64,000 bases of DNA from JBBQVK01 sp038211735. GTDB taxonomy: Bacteria > Patescibacteriota > Gracilibacteria > Absconditabacterales > Absconditicoccaceae. The first letter of the stretch is position 1. Each line of letters opens with the position of its first letter. A program made the translations under genes and the position numbers. Of this stretch, positions 26,301 to 42,700 are shown piece by piece. Location of the stretch: assembly GCA_038211735.1 (NCBI GenBank), contig JBBQVK010000001.1:496001-560000 (forward strand), in the 5' to 3' direction. The notes under the pieces are model-generated. The model was given only the letters and a program-made list of their open reading frames with translations. It had not been told where the DNA came from and made no database searches.

Positions 26301-29300
26301 AAATGTAAGTACTCAAAATGCTGTTACTCTACTATAGTAGGCAACCTTGTGTCGCATTAAAACTCTGTGACTTTTGTCCAAAAAGCGTTGATAAATCCTC
26401 AATTTCTCTTCTGGAGCCAAGGAACTATCATGCATTTGAGTAAAATAGTCGCGTAATGTGGGCATATTGGGGATATAAGAATACACATATAATATACGAA
26501 AAAAGCGCCCAACTGTGACACATATACGGCTATTTTGTGATAACAAATGGTTGACAGTCCTGATGTCGACATCTTAGATCTAAGATGGTTTTTATGCTTC
26601 TCCGCTTTGCTGTCTTCGAAGCGCGTAGTATAGTCACTTCTGGTCGACTAAAGCATGATGATCTCCCGATTCAATTATTTGCCCTTTTTCAAGAACATAT
26701 ATAGTATCTGCATCTTTCAATGTAGACAATCTATGTGCAATCAAGATCGTTATCAAGTCGGGACGACTCTTAGAAATTTGGTTTATAGTTTCACTTATTT
26801 CAGCTTCTACAATACTGTCCAAACTACTCGTCGCTTCGTCGAAGACAAGTAACGAAGGTTTTCTCAACAAAGCTCTCGCGATTGCAAGACGTTGACGTTG
26901 GCCACCAGAAAGTTTCAATCCTCCTTCGCCGATCTTGGTGCTAAGTCACTCTTCGCGGGACCTTACTAGCTCAGCAATTTGTGCTTGTTCTAACACCTCT
27001 CGCATCTGATCATCGGTCGCAGTAGGTTCGACAAAAACAAGGTTGTCTCTTATGGACCCAGCGAATAGTTGTGCTTCTTGTGCAACATATCCTATAAGAT
27101 GTTTGTAACTATTCGAATCAATCTCCTGAAGATCTATTCAGTTGATAGTAATACGTCATTGGGTAGGTCGATATAGTCATAACAATAATTTGATAATCGT
27201 CGACTTGCCTCCACCAGAAGGTCATACAAATGCTATAGTGGATCATGGTCTTACGCCAAAGGAAATATTTTCGAGCGTTGGTTCTCCTGTATAACTGAAA
27301 GAAACGTTCTCAAATGAGATATTTTCGATGTATTGTAATGTTTGCGTCCCGTTAGCACGTATATCGTTTTCTCCCAATTGCATAAGCTCTTTCACGATCT
27401 TGTCGCTTGCTTTCGCTTCCTGATAACTTTGGGTCATCATACCAAACTGATACAACGGCTGGAAGATAAAGAATGAGTAGAAATACAACGTGAAGAACTC
27501 TCCTAGTGAAATGGATTGCTTAAATACTAATAGGAACATCGTACCCATCAACAGCACGCGAACTGCGTTGATCATCGTACCTTGGATAAATTCCAAGATC
27601 CTAACTAATTTTATTTTCCTAATCTCTAATCATAGGATATAGGTATTGGTAGTTTCAAGCCTTCTCATCTCTTGGTCTTCTAAGCCAAGCGATTTGATCA
27701 GCGCTACGTTACGAAGTGTCTCAGTAGTTGCCCCAGAAAGCCCCGCCGTCTCTATGACAATTTTTTCTTGTGCTTGTTTTATTTTCTTGCTGAGCAGTAG
27801 CATCGTTGTCCCCATCAAAGGCAGAATCCCTGCATAGAAGACCATTATCAGCCGGTTAACTGTCCCAGCATAGATGATCACAAACGTAAGCCCGACCAAC
27901 GAAGTGAAGATAATATTTACTACATCGCCGATAAATTTTTGGATACTCCCGCGCGCTTGCATAAGTTTCTGTAAAATCTGCCCAGATGATTGGTCTTCAA
28001 AAATTTTATACGGAAGCGTGAAGAGATGTTCAAGCGTGTCTTGATACAAACGCATTCCAAGTTTTTGGGTAAGTACATTGACAAGATAGTCTTGAACATT
28101 TTTCGCAATACGAGAAATCATCGCTACTCCAATACTTGCAAGCAATAGCAATCCTACTCCTTTCACAAACTCTGGCCATGTATGACTTTGGAAGTTTGTT
28201 ATCCAGTTATCTATGATCAATCTGAATATTTGTGGATCAAACATAGAAAATACCTGGTTTATCGTTGCGCAAAACATCGCAAGAAAGAGATATTTTTTGT
28301 AAGGTTTGAGGTACGGGATGAGGAATCTCATAAGGGAAAATGATAAGGTTTTAAATCTTTTACAAATTAATCTCTTATTTAGATGGGCGTATAGCTTCTT
28401 AGAAACTATCTCTACCTCCCCATACATTTGCAGTACCTAGATGGTGTGCTCCTGCTGCTTTGAGGTATAAAAATAACATCATGCGATATGCTGGGAAGTT
28501 TTTCAACATAACTTCAAGGATATATCATTTAATAGTTTGGACTCCACTTCCAAATAAATCCAACTCTTTAGTAAGGTCATCCTCAGAAAGACTATTGAGG
28601 AATGCACTCATTTCTACAAGTTGTTCATCCATCATGGTTGGAAAGTTTTCAAGTCCTCTTGCTGCTTGCTCTGCACCTCTAGCTACAGCTTTGTCATGAT
28701 TGTATCCTCCATCTTTAATAAATCTTCAGATGTTAGATCACATAGTTGTCATATAAAATAGATGTTCACGAAGTGTTCTTTGTTTTTCAGTAGGTTTATA
28801 ATCAAGCATTTCTGGAGTAACTTTCTCATATAAGTGTTTTATTAACGCCGTCTCTCGCCCGAGCGAGTCGATAATGTCTTGTGTTGTAAACATAATATGT
28901 ATAGCAAAAAATAAAGAATCTATTTGTAGTTAGGGAGGAGAAAATTGCAAGAGGCAATACCTACTGCACATAGACAATCGGGAGAAAAGCTCAAAAGACA
29001 GCGTTTTTAAAGTTATCCTTTCCGATTTAGATAGGTGATTGTGAGTTGCAATATAGTCGCAAACGTAACTCGCAAAAGGTATGGTGTCTGTATGTAGGCA
29101 ATCCATTTACTATACGGCAGAATCGCAATAATCGCCCGTATAAGTGTCCCAAGTACGAGTAAAATATCTATTGCGGCAAGTGTATTGTTTTTCAACCCAA
29201 ATTGGAATCGTGTAAACGAAAGATTGAACAAAAGATTTAGCGCAAATGGCAGCGCTACCAGCCAAGGTATTTCACCTTTGAAGGCCTTATAGAAAACTGT

Positions 29301-32300
29301 GCCAAATGAAGCAGCAATTAGAACATATAAGAATGTCCATACAGGACCGAAAATCCACGACGGTGGTGACCGAGTAGGTTTTATAAGTTCCTGATAGGCG
29401 GTGTAGGTTTCCATGTAAGCGTTTTACTTAAGGAAGGAGGAATTACAAGACGATAAAAGTTGTTGGTTGTAGTATTTCTTATCTCACAACTCCCCCTATC
29501 TCAAGGCGTTTCCCAGCACGTATAACGTCCATATTGGCTGCTGTAGTAATAATTTGGCCACCTCGTTTATTATTTATCAGGTCTATAACTTCGAGTATTT
29601 TCTTCTGGTTAGCGAGCTTGTTCTCTTCTTCATAATCTAAGATAGAATGTTGTTTGTATTCATTAGCGGTTTCTAATTCTGTAAGGACAATACCGGTCGT
29701 TCTGTAAAGATACTGATCGCTATATGCTTGGTCAAAAAGCTGTCTCAAAAGTGTAAGTAAAAATGCTTTGTCTGCAGTAGCTCTGGGTAATCTTTTCTTA
29801 GCTCTTCTTTTCGTAAACTCTTTGGTCTTAAAATAAACTTTGAGAGTTCTCACGCTACAATGCTGATCCATGAGTTGATGATATGCTTTTTCGAAATTCT
29901 TTATAAGATTTGTTCGTAAGAACTTTTTATCATTGGTAAAGTGTGGATGGAAAGATCTACATCTGGATATGATGCTTGGGGGTCATTGTCTTTCGATACT
30001 AAGTGCATTGATACCATTGAGTTCGAGTCGAAGCTTCATCCCTGCTCGGCCCATTCTTTTCCTCACGATTACTCCATCCAGTCACATAAAATCGTAGATC
30101 GTACGACACATGCAGACCTTAGCAGCCATACGTTCGCCGATAAAGGGCGTTTTGGTAAGTTCTAGTTGTTGCGCTGTGCGGATAATATTTTCTTCTTCGA
30201 GTGCTACATAATATCAAAAAGGTTTGCCTAGTTTTGCAAACGTTTTGGCGAGAAGTCTCGTGGGTGCTACACCGAACGTCACGGGCAATCACGTTCTTTT
30301 GTATAATTTTTGTTGGACAAAATCTACATACAAACTTGCAGAAAGTTCATCGTATGCAAGTGATGGAGGCAAGACTATAAACGCTTCATCGATACTAAAC
30401 TGTTCCAGTTCGTCAACGTACTCTGCTAGACAACTGAATACCTTCTCTGACATACGCCCATAAAATCACATATCTGGTGGGAGAAACACTGCATTTTTTG
30501 GTAACATACGTTTCGCCTCTCGACTTGGTGTGCCTGTGGTTACGCCAAAACGTTTTGCTTCATAGGTAGAAGCCACAATAATATCTCACAATCTACCCAC
30601 ACATACCGGCAGACCTTTCAATGCAGGATTTCTTGCTACCTCACAACATGCGAAGAAACTGTCGCAATCTGCGAGCGCCCGAATTTGTTGAGATTTGGCG
30701 GGCAAGACAAGCATACATAGGTTATCTATATTTTCTAAATGACGAAATTACCACTCCTACGATCTCCATACTTTCTGACGGGAAGAGCGGATCTTTGTAT
30801 CTTGTTTTGTTGGCAGCGAGAAGGGCTACCTTTCATTTTTTATCTTTGGAAAGATATTTCAAGGTGAAGGCGCCGTCGATTGTGGCCACCACCACATCGC
30901 CGTCACGCGCAGTCAACGATCTATCGACTATTACTTTATCGCCTGGAGTGATGCCAGCATCCAGCATACTGTCGCCGCTCACCTCCAGGAGGAACGTACT
31001 GTTTGGTCTTTCGATCAGATAAGAATTTAGGTTGATCGACTCGTATCTATTCTCGTCTCTGGAGGGCGCATCGAATCCAGCTGGCACAGTTTGCGCCAAC
31101 GGAATTCCTATCAAAGCATCGGTAGCAAAATACTTGTTGTCTTTTTTAACAAAAAATCCTTGTTTGGTCCATTTCTGAAAATAGAAATAAACGACTGCTT
31201 TACTTTTGACACCCCATAACTCCATCACTTCTGAAAACGAAGGGATTCCATTGTTCTTGTAATAGTACGAACGAATCGACTCAAGTAATTGCGGTTTTTC
31301 TATAGACATAAGATATCGGTTAAGAGGTAGAACGATTGTTCTATTTTCTAGAACGTTCGTTCTATAACCAGAAATCAAAGAATTACAAGAGAATTTTCAA
31401 AAGAAGATATAGGCTCTTCCTAAAGGGGGAAAGAGAGCTATTGACAAATGTATTATAAGTAATATATATTAGAATATAAGAAACGGGACATTAACATACT
31501 TATTTGGAACAATTGCTGCGATCGTAATGATCTGACAGTAAAATATCGTAAACAATAAAAACCAATAAAATTATGAACTATTTAGAACAAATTACATTAA
31601 AAGCCGGCGAAATCTTCGTTGATTTCCTCTACGAATACCGCGACGAGTTCGTAAAGTTTGTTGGTGAAGAAAGTTGGGTCGACGCAAGTTGTGTGCTATT
31701 CATCATACAACCGCAATCTCTAGAAGTAGTATGCAAACCTCTAGGGGGATTTACGAAGCGTGGTGATCTCCTGGGTGGGGCTGTAGATACTCGACTCTAT
31801 AAATGCATGAAAGATGCATACGCTGTAATGATACAAGTTGCAGAAAGCAGAAAAACTGCTCTGTTTACAAATGATTGTGCTAGCATCAGAACCTCTTACG
31901 TCATATTATCCCTTTCAGAATTGCCAACTACTTTGGGATACAAATTCCTTGCAAAACTAGTGGAAGTTGCAGAAATAAGAAGTCTTACTGGCAATGAAGT
32001 CGAAGATGAGTTCAGAGCTTATGAGGAAAGAATTACTACATCAAAAATCAATCAACACAAAAATCAAAAACCATAAAAAATGAAAGCAACAACGCTTATT
32101 ATTTATACTGCGCAAGGACTGTTCAAAGACTTCCTGGAACGGCACAAAGAAGAACTGGTCGGCAGAACTGGTCTTTGCATATATGCCACTGAAAGATATT
32201 CATGGGAAAGCGAAGGTGCGGTACTTGGGCATTTTAACTTTCCAAATGGCACAATTGATTTGCCAAAATTATCAGAGAAAATGGCCTTTGCCGCAAGCAA

Positions 32301-35300
32301 GGTTGCCGAGCTGATTAAGACGCAATATCTTACTACTTTCCCCACGCAAGATTATGCTGCAAACAAATTTGGTGGCGGAATTGCAGCTCTTGGAGCTTAC
32401 GTCGCTGTGTCAGGATTTCCCCCAAAACTAGATCATCAGTTTTTGATGGAAGTACTTGTACAGTGCACGCAAACAGATAACCATATGAGGAAGATGATAT
32501 GGGAAGAGTACGAGATCTACAAAGATAAAGGCGTTTCATAAACGCCATACGAAAAAAGGAGGTGCTGAAAATCCTACAAAGAGTAAGAACAACAAAAAAC
32601 CAAAAAATGAAATACTATATAACAATGTTTATTTTGCTTGCGTTCATTGCATGTGCATCAGAAGAAGCAACGAATACTGTTCAGAGGGAACCACAAGCCG
32701 ATCATTGGTTACAGAATTATGTAGCCAGAGATAGCATGGAAACCGCTTTGCGTTTGTCATTGCTTGAATCGGAATTTTCCGCACTTCATGAACGTTTAGC
32801 AGAAAAGGAGTGTAGCTGTCGCACTGAGGCAAAGGAGATGGAAAGCGAAGTGAATGAAATGCTGGAAACTCAATTGAACCAGGAAAAGCTGCCAAAGCTT
32901 GGATGGGAAGACCGTATGAAAATACTTGAGCAGAAAGCTGTTGAGTTAAAGTGTGATGACCAACCGGAGCTTGTAAAAAAGCGATACATTGAACGTTTAA
33001 ATACGATCAAGAGAAGAGTCGACGAAAGCACTAAAGAAAAGATCGACAAAGAATTAAAGAAATTGCACAACTCGTTCGTATAACTTGTCCCGAAGAAGTA
33101 AACGAACGGAAAGACTGCCTGTACCAGGTGGTCTTTTTTTTGTATCAAAAAATGGCCTTTCGGCCATCTTTATTGTTAGAAGAAATTTGATTACATAGTT
33201 TCCATCTGAGGCTTAGCCATAAATCCAAGATAGACTGCTGCTAAGGTAACGATAGCATGCAAGATAATGTTTGCAGTATTGTGTACTTCCAGCAAATACT
33301 TTTACAAGAGAAAATTACTTCGTACAGCAATAAACTATCGCAGGCGGGATATTGTCCCGTATTACTTTTGATTTTGTGACCGTAAGAAATTTCTTCTTTA
33401 GGAGTTTCTGGAAATATATTCCAGATGGCAAGATTAGTCCATGAACATATGCGAACGTAATAAGTTTTCATCACTCTTCCAACGAGCTATACAACTTGCC
33501 TAGCAAGTTCTCTTGTAGATCTTCATTGAACGAAGCTCGTGGAATTCAAGACACGATATATTCACATTTCTTTTTGTCATGCTTTGCTAGGTAGAGATCT
33601 ATGTCAGCTGCAGAGCCGTGATATACAGTAGGAATGTCACACCTTCTCTTTGTCTCTTCTACAAATTTCTTATTACTTTCTATACCAATATACAGCGCGT
33701 CTTTTCATATCTTGGAAATAATTGCTTGCGTAAACGTTCCCATCCCCGTCCCTACTTCCACGATGCACGTCGCATACAAAAAATCTATATACGACACCAT
33801 CTCCTTAGTAAGAGATTTCGACGATGGCAAAATCGCTCCCGTATGCATCGGATCTTTGAGAAACTGTTTGAAGAAAGAGATATTTTTATGTGAGGTAGTG
33901 TGGCTCATAGGATAGATTTGAAGCAACTGAAGAACGACTAATATACGATAATCACATACTATTAATATACCAAAAGAGATCTCTTAAGTTTAACTTAAGT
34001 AATTTCAATACCCGCTTTGGTATAGGTTTCAACTGCTCTTGGAAGATCGTCTTTCCAGATCAAAATATAGTCCGTCCCAAATGTTCCTACAAAACACAGT
34101 GAGATATTCTGCTCAGCCAAGATCCCAGAAAGTTTTGCAGTAATACCAATATTTTCATCGGTAAATTCAAACTCACCTACCAATTCAAACACTACTCGAT
34201 TGTCTGTTCTTTTTTTATAGTTAGTAAGAGGCAGATCACTTAATCAAAAAATAGAAAGCTCATGATCGGTTTTTCAAACGTGCAAAAAATCATTCGAATC
34301 AATGAGTGACCGATCAAAGTCGGCATCACGTTCATATTGTCGGAAGCTGTAGGTTCATGAGAGGAGTTTGAGTTGCATAGTAAGTGTCTGGTGAAGGATT
34401 ATGTATTAGCTTGTATATAACTACTTATTTGATTTTGCGCTACTCTCAATAAGTTCTTTCAGTGTAAGTTCGCTATATTTATTTATAAGATCATGTAACT
34501 TCATTCCTTCTATAATCTTCAGTTCTCCGTCTGTCATGCCTAATAAGTCACCAATAGTCGCTTGTCCTGTCTTAAGTGTTTGTAGATGATGTCAGGCGAA
34601 GCGTTCTACCATATTTGCATCAAGAATATAATGATAAGGTTCTTGATTCTTGGGAGCAAACATCGAATAGTGCATTTCTGACAGTGTTGGCGTAATACCC
34701 CTTGGCATAAAATAAACTAACTTTCACTTTTTATCAACCTTGCTAACAATTAATGGTATTTCCTGTTCTTTTGGGTTCTTATGATTTGGTATTCGCTGTG
34801 AAAACTTCTCGTATAAGGCTTTACCATGTTTACCATAATAATACAACGGGTAATCAGTGTTTGGCTTAGCCGAAAGAAAGCGATCCTTTATCCTTAACCA
34901 ATCTCCTTCTTTTGTTTGGCTCAAATCAATCGTAATCTTTTCGTTGAGTAGTTCTTTCTGCAACAACGCTTCCCCTAGCTGTGTATCATTTTTCTTCTTC
35001 TCAGCAAACAGTTTTTCATCTCCCTGGCTTGATCAAGTCACAAACATCTCCGCTGCGTAATGTCACATGGTTCTAATAAATAAAAATTAAAACAATATAC
35101 AATATATAAACTTATCTTTACCTTTGTCAATAAAACAAAAAAACACGCAGGGCGTGCTTTGGGCATTTAGAATGGAGCGAATCGGGGGCGGGAACCCAAA
35201 CCGTTTTAGGATGTATGTACACATAACTTTAAGCATATATTTTCTACGTATTGATAACACAAAATATATCAAAACTAAATAATAACAAAAATGATTTGTT

Positions 35301-36751
35301 TAAAACTCAAAATGCCGGTTGATTAATTATCAGAAGAAAATTACATTTTTTTCTTGATATGTTTGTAAACCACAGCAAAAAAGAACACCCAAAATACACA
35401 AATTATTAAAAATGTTAATATGATAGCAATGAAAGTGCTGTTTCAGTACTGTCATAAACCAAAGCTATTTGAAACAATAATTACTGGAAGGATATAAAAA
35501 AATAGGAATATCCCGCTAAGTATTCCATTTATTTTTATCGTATCTAATGAAGAATATTCTTTAAGTTTTCATTCTGTATTTAAATAATAGATGATGAAAA
35601 GTAGTACTAGAAAGATTCAAACGATAATTTTCCATCCATTTCCGAAATCACCGTATTGTGAGAAGTTATGATATAGTACAAAAATAGATATTAAGTATCA
35701 TATTACCTGGTTCTTCATGTATATAATGAGAAGATAAATAAGCAATTACTTATTATTAATATAAGATACTTATACAAGGGAATAAAAAAACCGCGAGTTA
35801 ATGCGGTTTTATAATCTGGAGCAGAACACGAGACTCGAACTCGCAACCTCCACCTTGGCAAGGTGGCGCTCTAGCCAATTGAGCTAGTTCTGCACGTGCT
35901 CATAGATAGCCATTTACTCAATGGATTCAAGGCGTTATCTGTTTTTAATCACTATTGACAATTCGGAGTAAATAATTATATTGCAAATGCCTGAAAGGGC
36001 CGTCTTGTCATGCTGTCTAGTTATGAACTAGAACGAGAAATGGAGTGAGTAACCCTCACTCCATTTTTTTATTGAAGAGAAATTATTTCCTACTCGTATT
36101 TTTCCTATCTGACTCTCTCAAGTGAATCTTACGCATTCTGATATTTTTGGGAGTGATTTCTACGTACTCGTCGGTGCCGATATAGCTGAGAGCGTCTTCG
36201 AGGGACATATCTTTGATAGGTTGGAGATCCATATTTTCGTCGTTCTTTCCCGTTCTCATGTTTGATTGTTGTTTATTTTTGGTGATGTTGATCACTAAGT
36301 CACCAGGTTTTGCAGACTCACCTACGATCATTCCTTCGTAGAGTTCCATAGCAGGTTGCGTGAAAATAACTCCTCTTTCTTGGAGCTTCCAGATACTATA
36401 TTTCATCGACTTACCGTTAAATCCTGAGATCATGGAACCGTTGGTTCTCTTGGGAATATGGCCCATGTATGGTGCATAATGCAAGAACGATGAGGTCATA
36501 AGACCTTCACCTTTGGTCATAAGGATAAATGCTGCACGGAATCCGAGTAAGCCTCTAGTAGGTACTTCGAACTCTAGATTGGTCATACCATGTTCAGAAA
36601 ACATGTTTTGCATCATACCTTTACGGTCAGCTAACATCTGGATAACGGTTCCAGCAAGATCATCTGCTACGGTTATAGCAACTTGTTCAATTGGTTCTTC
36701 TTTACGTCCTTCAACTTCTTTCAAGATAACTTGTGGAGCAGAAACTTGTAA

Positions 36752-36784
<33 letters not shown>

Positions 36785-39700
36785 CACCGAAAGATGTAAC
36801 TCACCACGTCCTGCAACCGTACATCTATTTCCTCACTCATGCACATCTATTTTCATCCCTACATTTGTTTCTAACTCTTTCATCAGTCTATCGACAATTA
36901 CTCTAGAAGTTACTTGTGTCCCTTCTCTTCCAGCAAACGGAGAGTTGTTAACCAAGAAATCCATCGTAAGCGTAGGTGGATCGATATGAATTGGCTCATA
37001 TGGTTCTGTACCTTCGACACCAATTGTTTCACCCACGAAGATATCAGGGATTCCAGCGATAATTACTACGTCTCCACATCTTCCAACTGGTACGTCTTGT
37101 CTACTTACTCCGAGCGTTCTAAATATTTTAGTTATTTTTCCTTTTCTCGTAGTTCCATCATTTCAGAAGACGATTACTTGTTGAGCAACTTCTACTGATC
37201 CATCAGCGATACGCCCGATACCAAGTCTTCCTACGAAGTTATCATAGCCAAGATTTGCAACCTGCATACGGAAGGGTTTATTTGCATGTTGCGGAGCATC
37301 TGGCACATTTTCCAAAATGAAATCCAATAACGGTTCCATAGATGGATTTGCTTGCGCAGCTTCCATATCTTCAAGCTTGAGAAATGAGTAGCCTTGTTTT
37401 GCGCTCGTGTAAATTACTTTGAAATCTGTCTGCTCATCTGTCGCTCACAACTTAACGAAAAGATCGAATAGTTGATCTTCTACCCAGTCAGCTCTCGCGG
37501 TAGGTTTATCTATTTTATTTATAACAACCAATGGATGAAGTCCACGCTCGAGTGCTTTTTTGAGTACGAATTTTGTCTGAGGCATCGGTCCCTCATAAGC
37601 GTCGACAACGAGCAGAACAGAGTCCACCATCCTCATTACGCGTTCTACTTCCGAACCAAAGTCAGCATGTCCAGGTGTGTCTATAACGTTAACCGTCACT
37701 CCTTTCCATACGATAGACGTATTTTTAGCATAGATAGTAATCCCTCTTTCTTTTTCTTGATCGTTACTATCCATGATCAGTTCTGCGCCTTCTGCCATTT
37801 CCATCGTCCCCGATTTGGTCAATAATTGATCGACAATAGTGGTCTTCCCATGGTCTACATGGGCGATTATAGCAATGTTTTTGATTGCTGGATTTTGCGT
37901 ACTCATTTTTACTTTCTATTCATTAAACAAAAAAGCGGACGCGATCGTCCGACTTGACTGTCTAGAATATATCAAGAAATGGCTTAATTACAAGCCCAGA
38001 TCGTATGTAGCTAACATGTGGACTAAAGCGTCAATTTGAGGCATCATTGGGCTTAGCACAATCTACACCTCAATAATCTCTACATCTTTCTCAGCAACCT
38101 CTTGTTGGACGCTCTTTGGGATGAGTAATTTCATAGGTCCTACGATAACTAGAAAGACTCCAACCACGGTCATAATATCACTTAAGAAAATATATCTAGT
38201 AGCATCATCGCTAAGTTGAGAGTGGGCAAGCATAATGATAATAATTCCCACAACTCCTATCGCTCGTCTGTTTTGAGGCAAGAGAGCTGGCTTAACAGCT
38301 GCAATTATAAGTCATATTCACACAATCATAGTTGCAACTAGCGCAATCTGTGTCGTGTGTATAAGCCATGGCGTCACTGGCAAGTGCTGACTCCGCAATC
38401 GTCATGCGTAAGCTATTAATCCAATTCACATAAGAAATGTAATTACTTTTACAGCGAGATCTTTCATGACAGAACAAAATAGATTAAAGGATAATTACAC
38501 TATAGCCAAAGCAAAGGGAATCTCAACTAGTTTACATCCTTTCTGGCGCCTCGATTCCTAACAATCTCAAACCATTCTCAAGCACCTGTCTAATTCACGC
38601 GACCAAGACAACACGTGCTTTGGTTAACTCAACATCGTCTGTGAGGATTGAGTGTTTTTGGTAGTAAGCATTAAATAGTTGCGCGAGATCCTGGAGATAT
38701 CTTGTGACCAATGCTGGCTCATAGATCTTTGCAGATTCGCTAATAATATCACCGAAACTAGCCAAATGGACAAGCAATACTCTCTCCTCATCCTCGACCA
38801 AATGCCCGTAATCAACCGACGCGTGATCCAACAGTGTGCCCGCCTTCTCTATGATACTGCAACATCTTGCATGCGTGTATTGTACATATGGACCAGATTC
38901 ACCATCGAAACGTAACGATTGATCGCGATCGAAAACGAAATCTTTTTTCGCGTCGTATTTGAGTACGAAAAATTTAATTGCAGCCATAGCAATTTGTTCT
39001 GCTCTTTCGTTTGCTTCTTCTGTGGAAAGGTCAGGGTATCTTTGTATTAGAAGTTCCTGAGACTTAGCATGCATTTCATCAGCTAAGTTATCTGCATCGA
39101 CCACATTTCCTTCACGACTTTTCATCTTCCCATCCGGAAGGCTTACCATCCCATAACTGAGGTGGTAACACTTGTCTGCGAAGTGGTGTCCAAGCATCTT
39201 CAGTAACGCAAACAATACCTGGAAGTGATGTTCTTGTTCGTTCCCTACGATATAGACCATGCGATCCATATGAAATTCTTCATATCTTAACTCTGCCAAC
39301 GCAAGATCTTGCGTGATATAAATAGCTGTTCCATCGTTCCTCAATAATACTTTCGAACCAAAAGAGTCTTCACCAAAATCGTAGACGATATTTCATTTAG
39401 CGTCCTTAGTAAACATTCCTTCTTCAAACTTTTTCTCAACAAGAGCTTTCCCTTTTTCATAATGATCGCTTTCAAAATATGCTTTGTCGATACGCGTTCA
39501 AAATCTTTTGTATGTTTCACGCATACCTGTCAACGCTCGATCGTTCATTATTTTCCGTGATGCTCTCACTTCAGGATCTCCCGCCTCTCGTTGCTGGAGC
39601 ATCACTTGAATTTTGTCTTCAAGGGTTGGATCTTTTTCTACCTCTTGTGCATAGCGGACATACCAATCACCAACAAAATGATCACTCTTTTTATCAGGCT

Positions 39701-42700
39701 GTGCTCCATTTCAGAAGAGTTGATACGCAAGCATAGACTTACAAATATGAATTCCGCGATCGTTGATGATATCGACTTTCTTCACTTCAAATCCTGCAAA
39801 ATCAAGGATTGCAGCAAGCGCATTTCCCAAAAGCATATTTCTCACATGCCCAAGATGTAGTGGCTTGTTGGTGTTTGGTCCAGGAGATTCTACTAAGACT
39901 AGCTCATCATTTTCTATTCACTTCCCATAAGCAACTCACCTAGCATTTATTTCTGGTAACGTTTGATTAGCTAACCACGCAGAGTTAATGAAAAAATTTA
40001 CATACGGACCAGCGGCAACAATTTTTGCAACTTGTTCGTTCGGTTGGAGTTGATTCGCAATATCTGATGCAATTTGTGCTGGAGCTTTTTTCGCTTCCTT
40101 CGCCATCGTAAAGCACGGCAACGCCAAATCTCCCATCTCATGATCCTGTGGCGTTTCGAGTAACGCAGGATCTATGGCGAATGGAAGAGTTTTGAGAAGT
40201 GATTCTACGGCTTGATGGATCATGCCTTATTTGTCCAGACCAATAAAGTAACTTAGATATAGTAATTCTATAGATACTATCAAGGTAAGTCCTCAAGAAG
40301 TTTAAAATTTCTTGCCCTTATCCAGTAGATCAATTTCTTGTATGATTTGTCATACTACTTCTATGTATTTTACATCTAATCGTTTAAAAGATATTTTTTT
40401 GATGGCAGCATATCTTCTTTTCAAATTATGATCTAATCTCAGGCATATTTTTTTTCGTATTATATCACGACGTCCCACAAAACCCTCCCTCCAACAAAAA
40501 TCTTCTGAGATCTGCATCAGGGACAGCAGTAGCGAGTTCTTGGACTTTGGTTCTGAGTTCCGTTTGTGTGTGTTTCCCGAGTTCCCCTGCATTGAGATGA
40601 GTGGTAATGATAGTCTGGATTTGGCCGTCAGTCAGTTCGATAGTTTTACCTGTTATTTTCGTATATTGATCAGTGATTTTTTTTCTTACATCTTCGAATC
40701 ACCCAGTAATCTTGCTGTTATCAGTTTGCTTGACAAATCGTCACGCAACCAAATCCATCCATTCACTATTATCTCTCGCTTTTTTACTATCAAATCAAAA
40801 ACGAGATTCTTTTCAGAAGTAGTCGTTGAACTTTGCAGTTTCAGGGGAAAATGATCAGTCATTGTCGATAGCTGATTTGATGTTTTTTGGGTCAAAAATA
40901 ACTAATTCACTATTATTATTTGATGCTATATTATTTTGTGATGTTTGGGTTGCACCATCATACTTTCTATACTCTTTGTATATTTGATCAAAGTTATATA
41001 TTATATAGTTACCTCTATCAATATATTCTCTTGTATTTTGTACAACTTGTGGCACTGCATCAGTTGTATTATTTTTTAATCGATCATTTTTCCATTCTAC
41101 TATATTTTTCAGATCTTGTAATATCATATTTTTGTCAACCTGTTGATCGATTGTTAATAATTTTGTAAGAAAAGCATCAGGATTATTGTTTTGATCTCTA
41201 AAATATACTACATCATATTTCATGTTTTTTACACAAAGAAAGCTAGGCAAAAGTAATTGCCCACCAAATCATATGTTTTGTTTTGTTGAAAAATAAAATC
41301 ACTTTCAATAATATCAAGGATCTTTTTGTCATATTCTAGCAGGATCAAATTCTGAGAAATTGTTATCTGTCCTATGATACACCACCAAAGGCTCCCCATT
41401 TTCATCTACTACTTTACTAACATTGTTCTTATCAATACTTTGCCAATTACCAAATCGATTTTTAAACTCTGGAGTCCTTACTTGTAACCATGCTTTGAGA
41501 GCTAATGATTCACTATATCAGTTAGCTTTCATAGTTGCAAAGAGTTGACTTGGTCTTTTCTCGCCATTAATTTCGACAAATACCTCTTTGAGTGTACCAT
41601 CAGAATTGAGGACAAGATTTCATGTAGAAATCTCAGTCTGTATAATAGTTTGTAAGGCCGCTGGATTGATCACTTCATCCAGAATGTTGGGGTATGATGT
41701 GAGGAGTTGTTGCGTTTTTACCTTAATAGTAGGTTCTCAAAGAGATAATGTCAGAGATTCTCCAACTTTTAATGTCTCATTGTGGATGTTTACCTTTTGA
41801 TCAATCAGCATCTCTCCGGTTTCTACAAATTCGAATGTTCAAGAAATCCCACTCTCTAAGGAAAGTCTTACGAGTTGCGAAGAATTTGGGTTCTGCTGGA
41901 AAGCTTCTTGAAGATATAAAACTCTCTGTCTTAGCTCAGCCTTAGTAAGTTTTCACATAACTCATGAGACATTATGAGCTTTTTCTATCAATTGTATTTG
42001 TTGATCTGATAGCTCTAAATTATCTGCAACTCATTTTAAGGTCGCAAGCTCAATTAACTTCTGTCTAACGGCTTCTTTTCATCAATTACCCCGTAGCTTG
42101 CCATTTTGTATAGCTTCTTCTTTCGTGAAACCGAACTTAGATTTTTTCCCTTCGAAATAAGTAGACTCCGCTTGTAAATCCTTACCTTTTAGTCACTTTT
42201 CAAAGATAGGTATAACGGAGGCTTTATCTATTACGTATCTTGTATATTCTGTTGGTCGGAAATGTGAGTCCACCATAGGCACGAGCTTGTTGTATACCCT
42301 AAGAAATTGCTCTATATTCTCATACTTTCAATTTTTTAATGCATCGATTAATAGCTCAGTTTTTTGGATATATTCTGGATACTTTTGAGTGAAGTTTAGT
42401 AAGTTGATTGTCTTGGGAGGATAAACGTTATTTGGATAATGACGAGGAATAATAGTATTTTTATATTCTTCAAAACTTATCACATTCCCGACGGATAATT
42501 CTTTCTGTAACAGCTCTATGAACTCCTTTTCGTTGGTATAAGATTTATCATTAATTCATTTGTAAGTTAAGCGAGTTTGGATTGCTAGTAAGCAATAGTT
42601 AGTAAAATCTCACGCCATTTCATACATTGCATCTTTGAATTCTTGATCAGTACATCACTCTGGTTTTATCACGGGATCATTTAAAACAGACTCTAGTTGT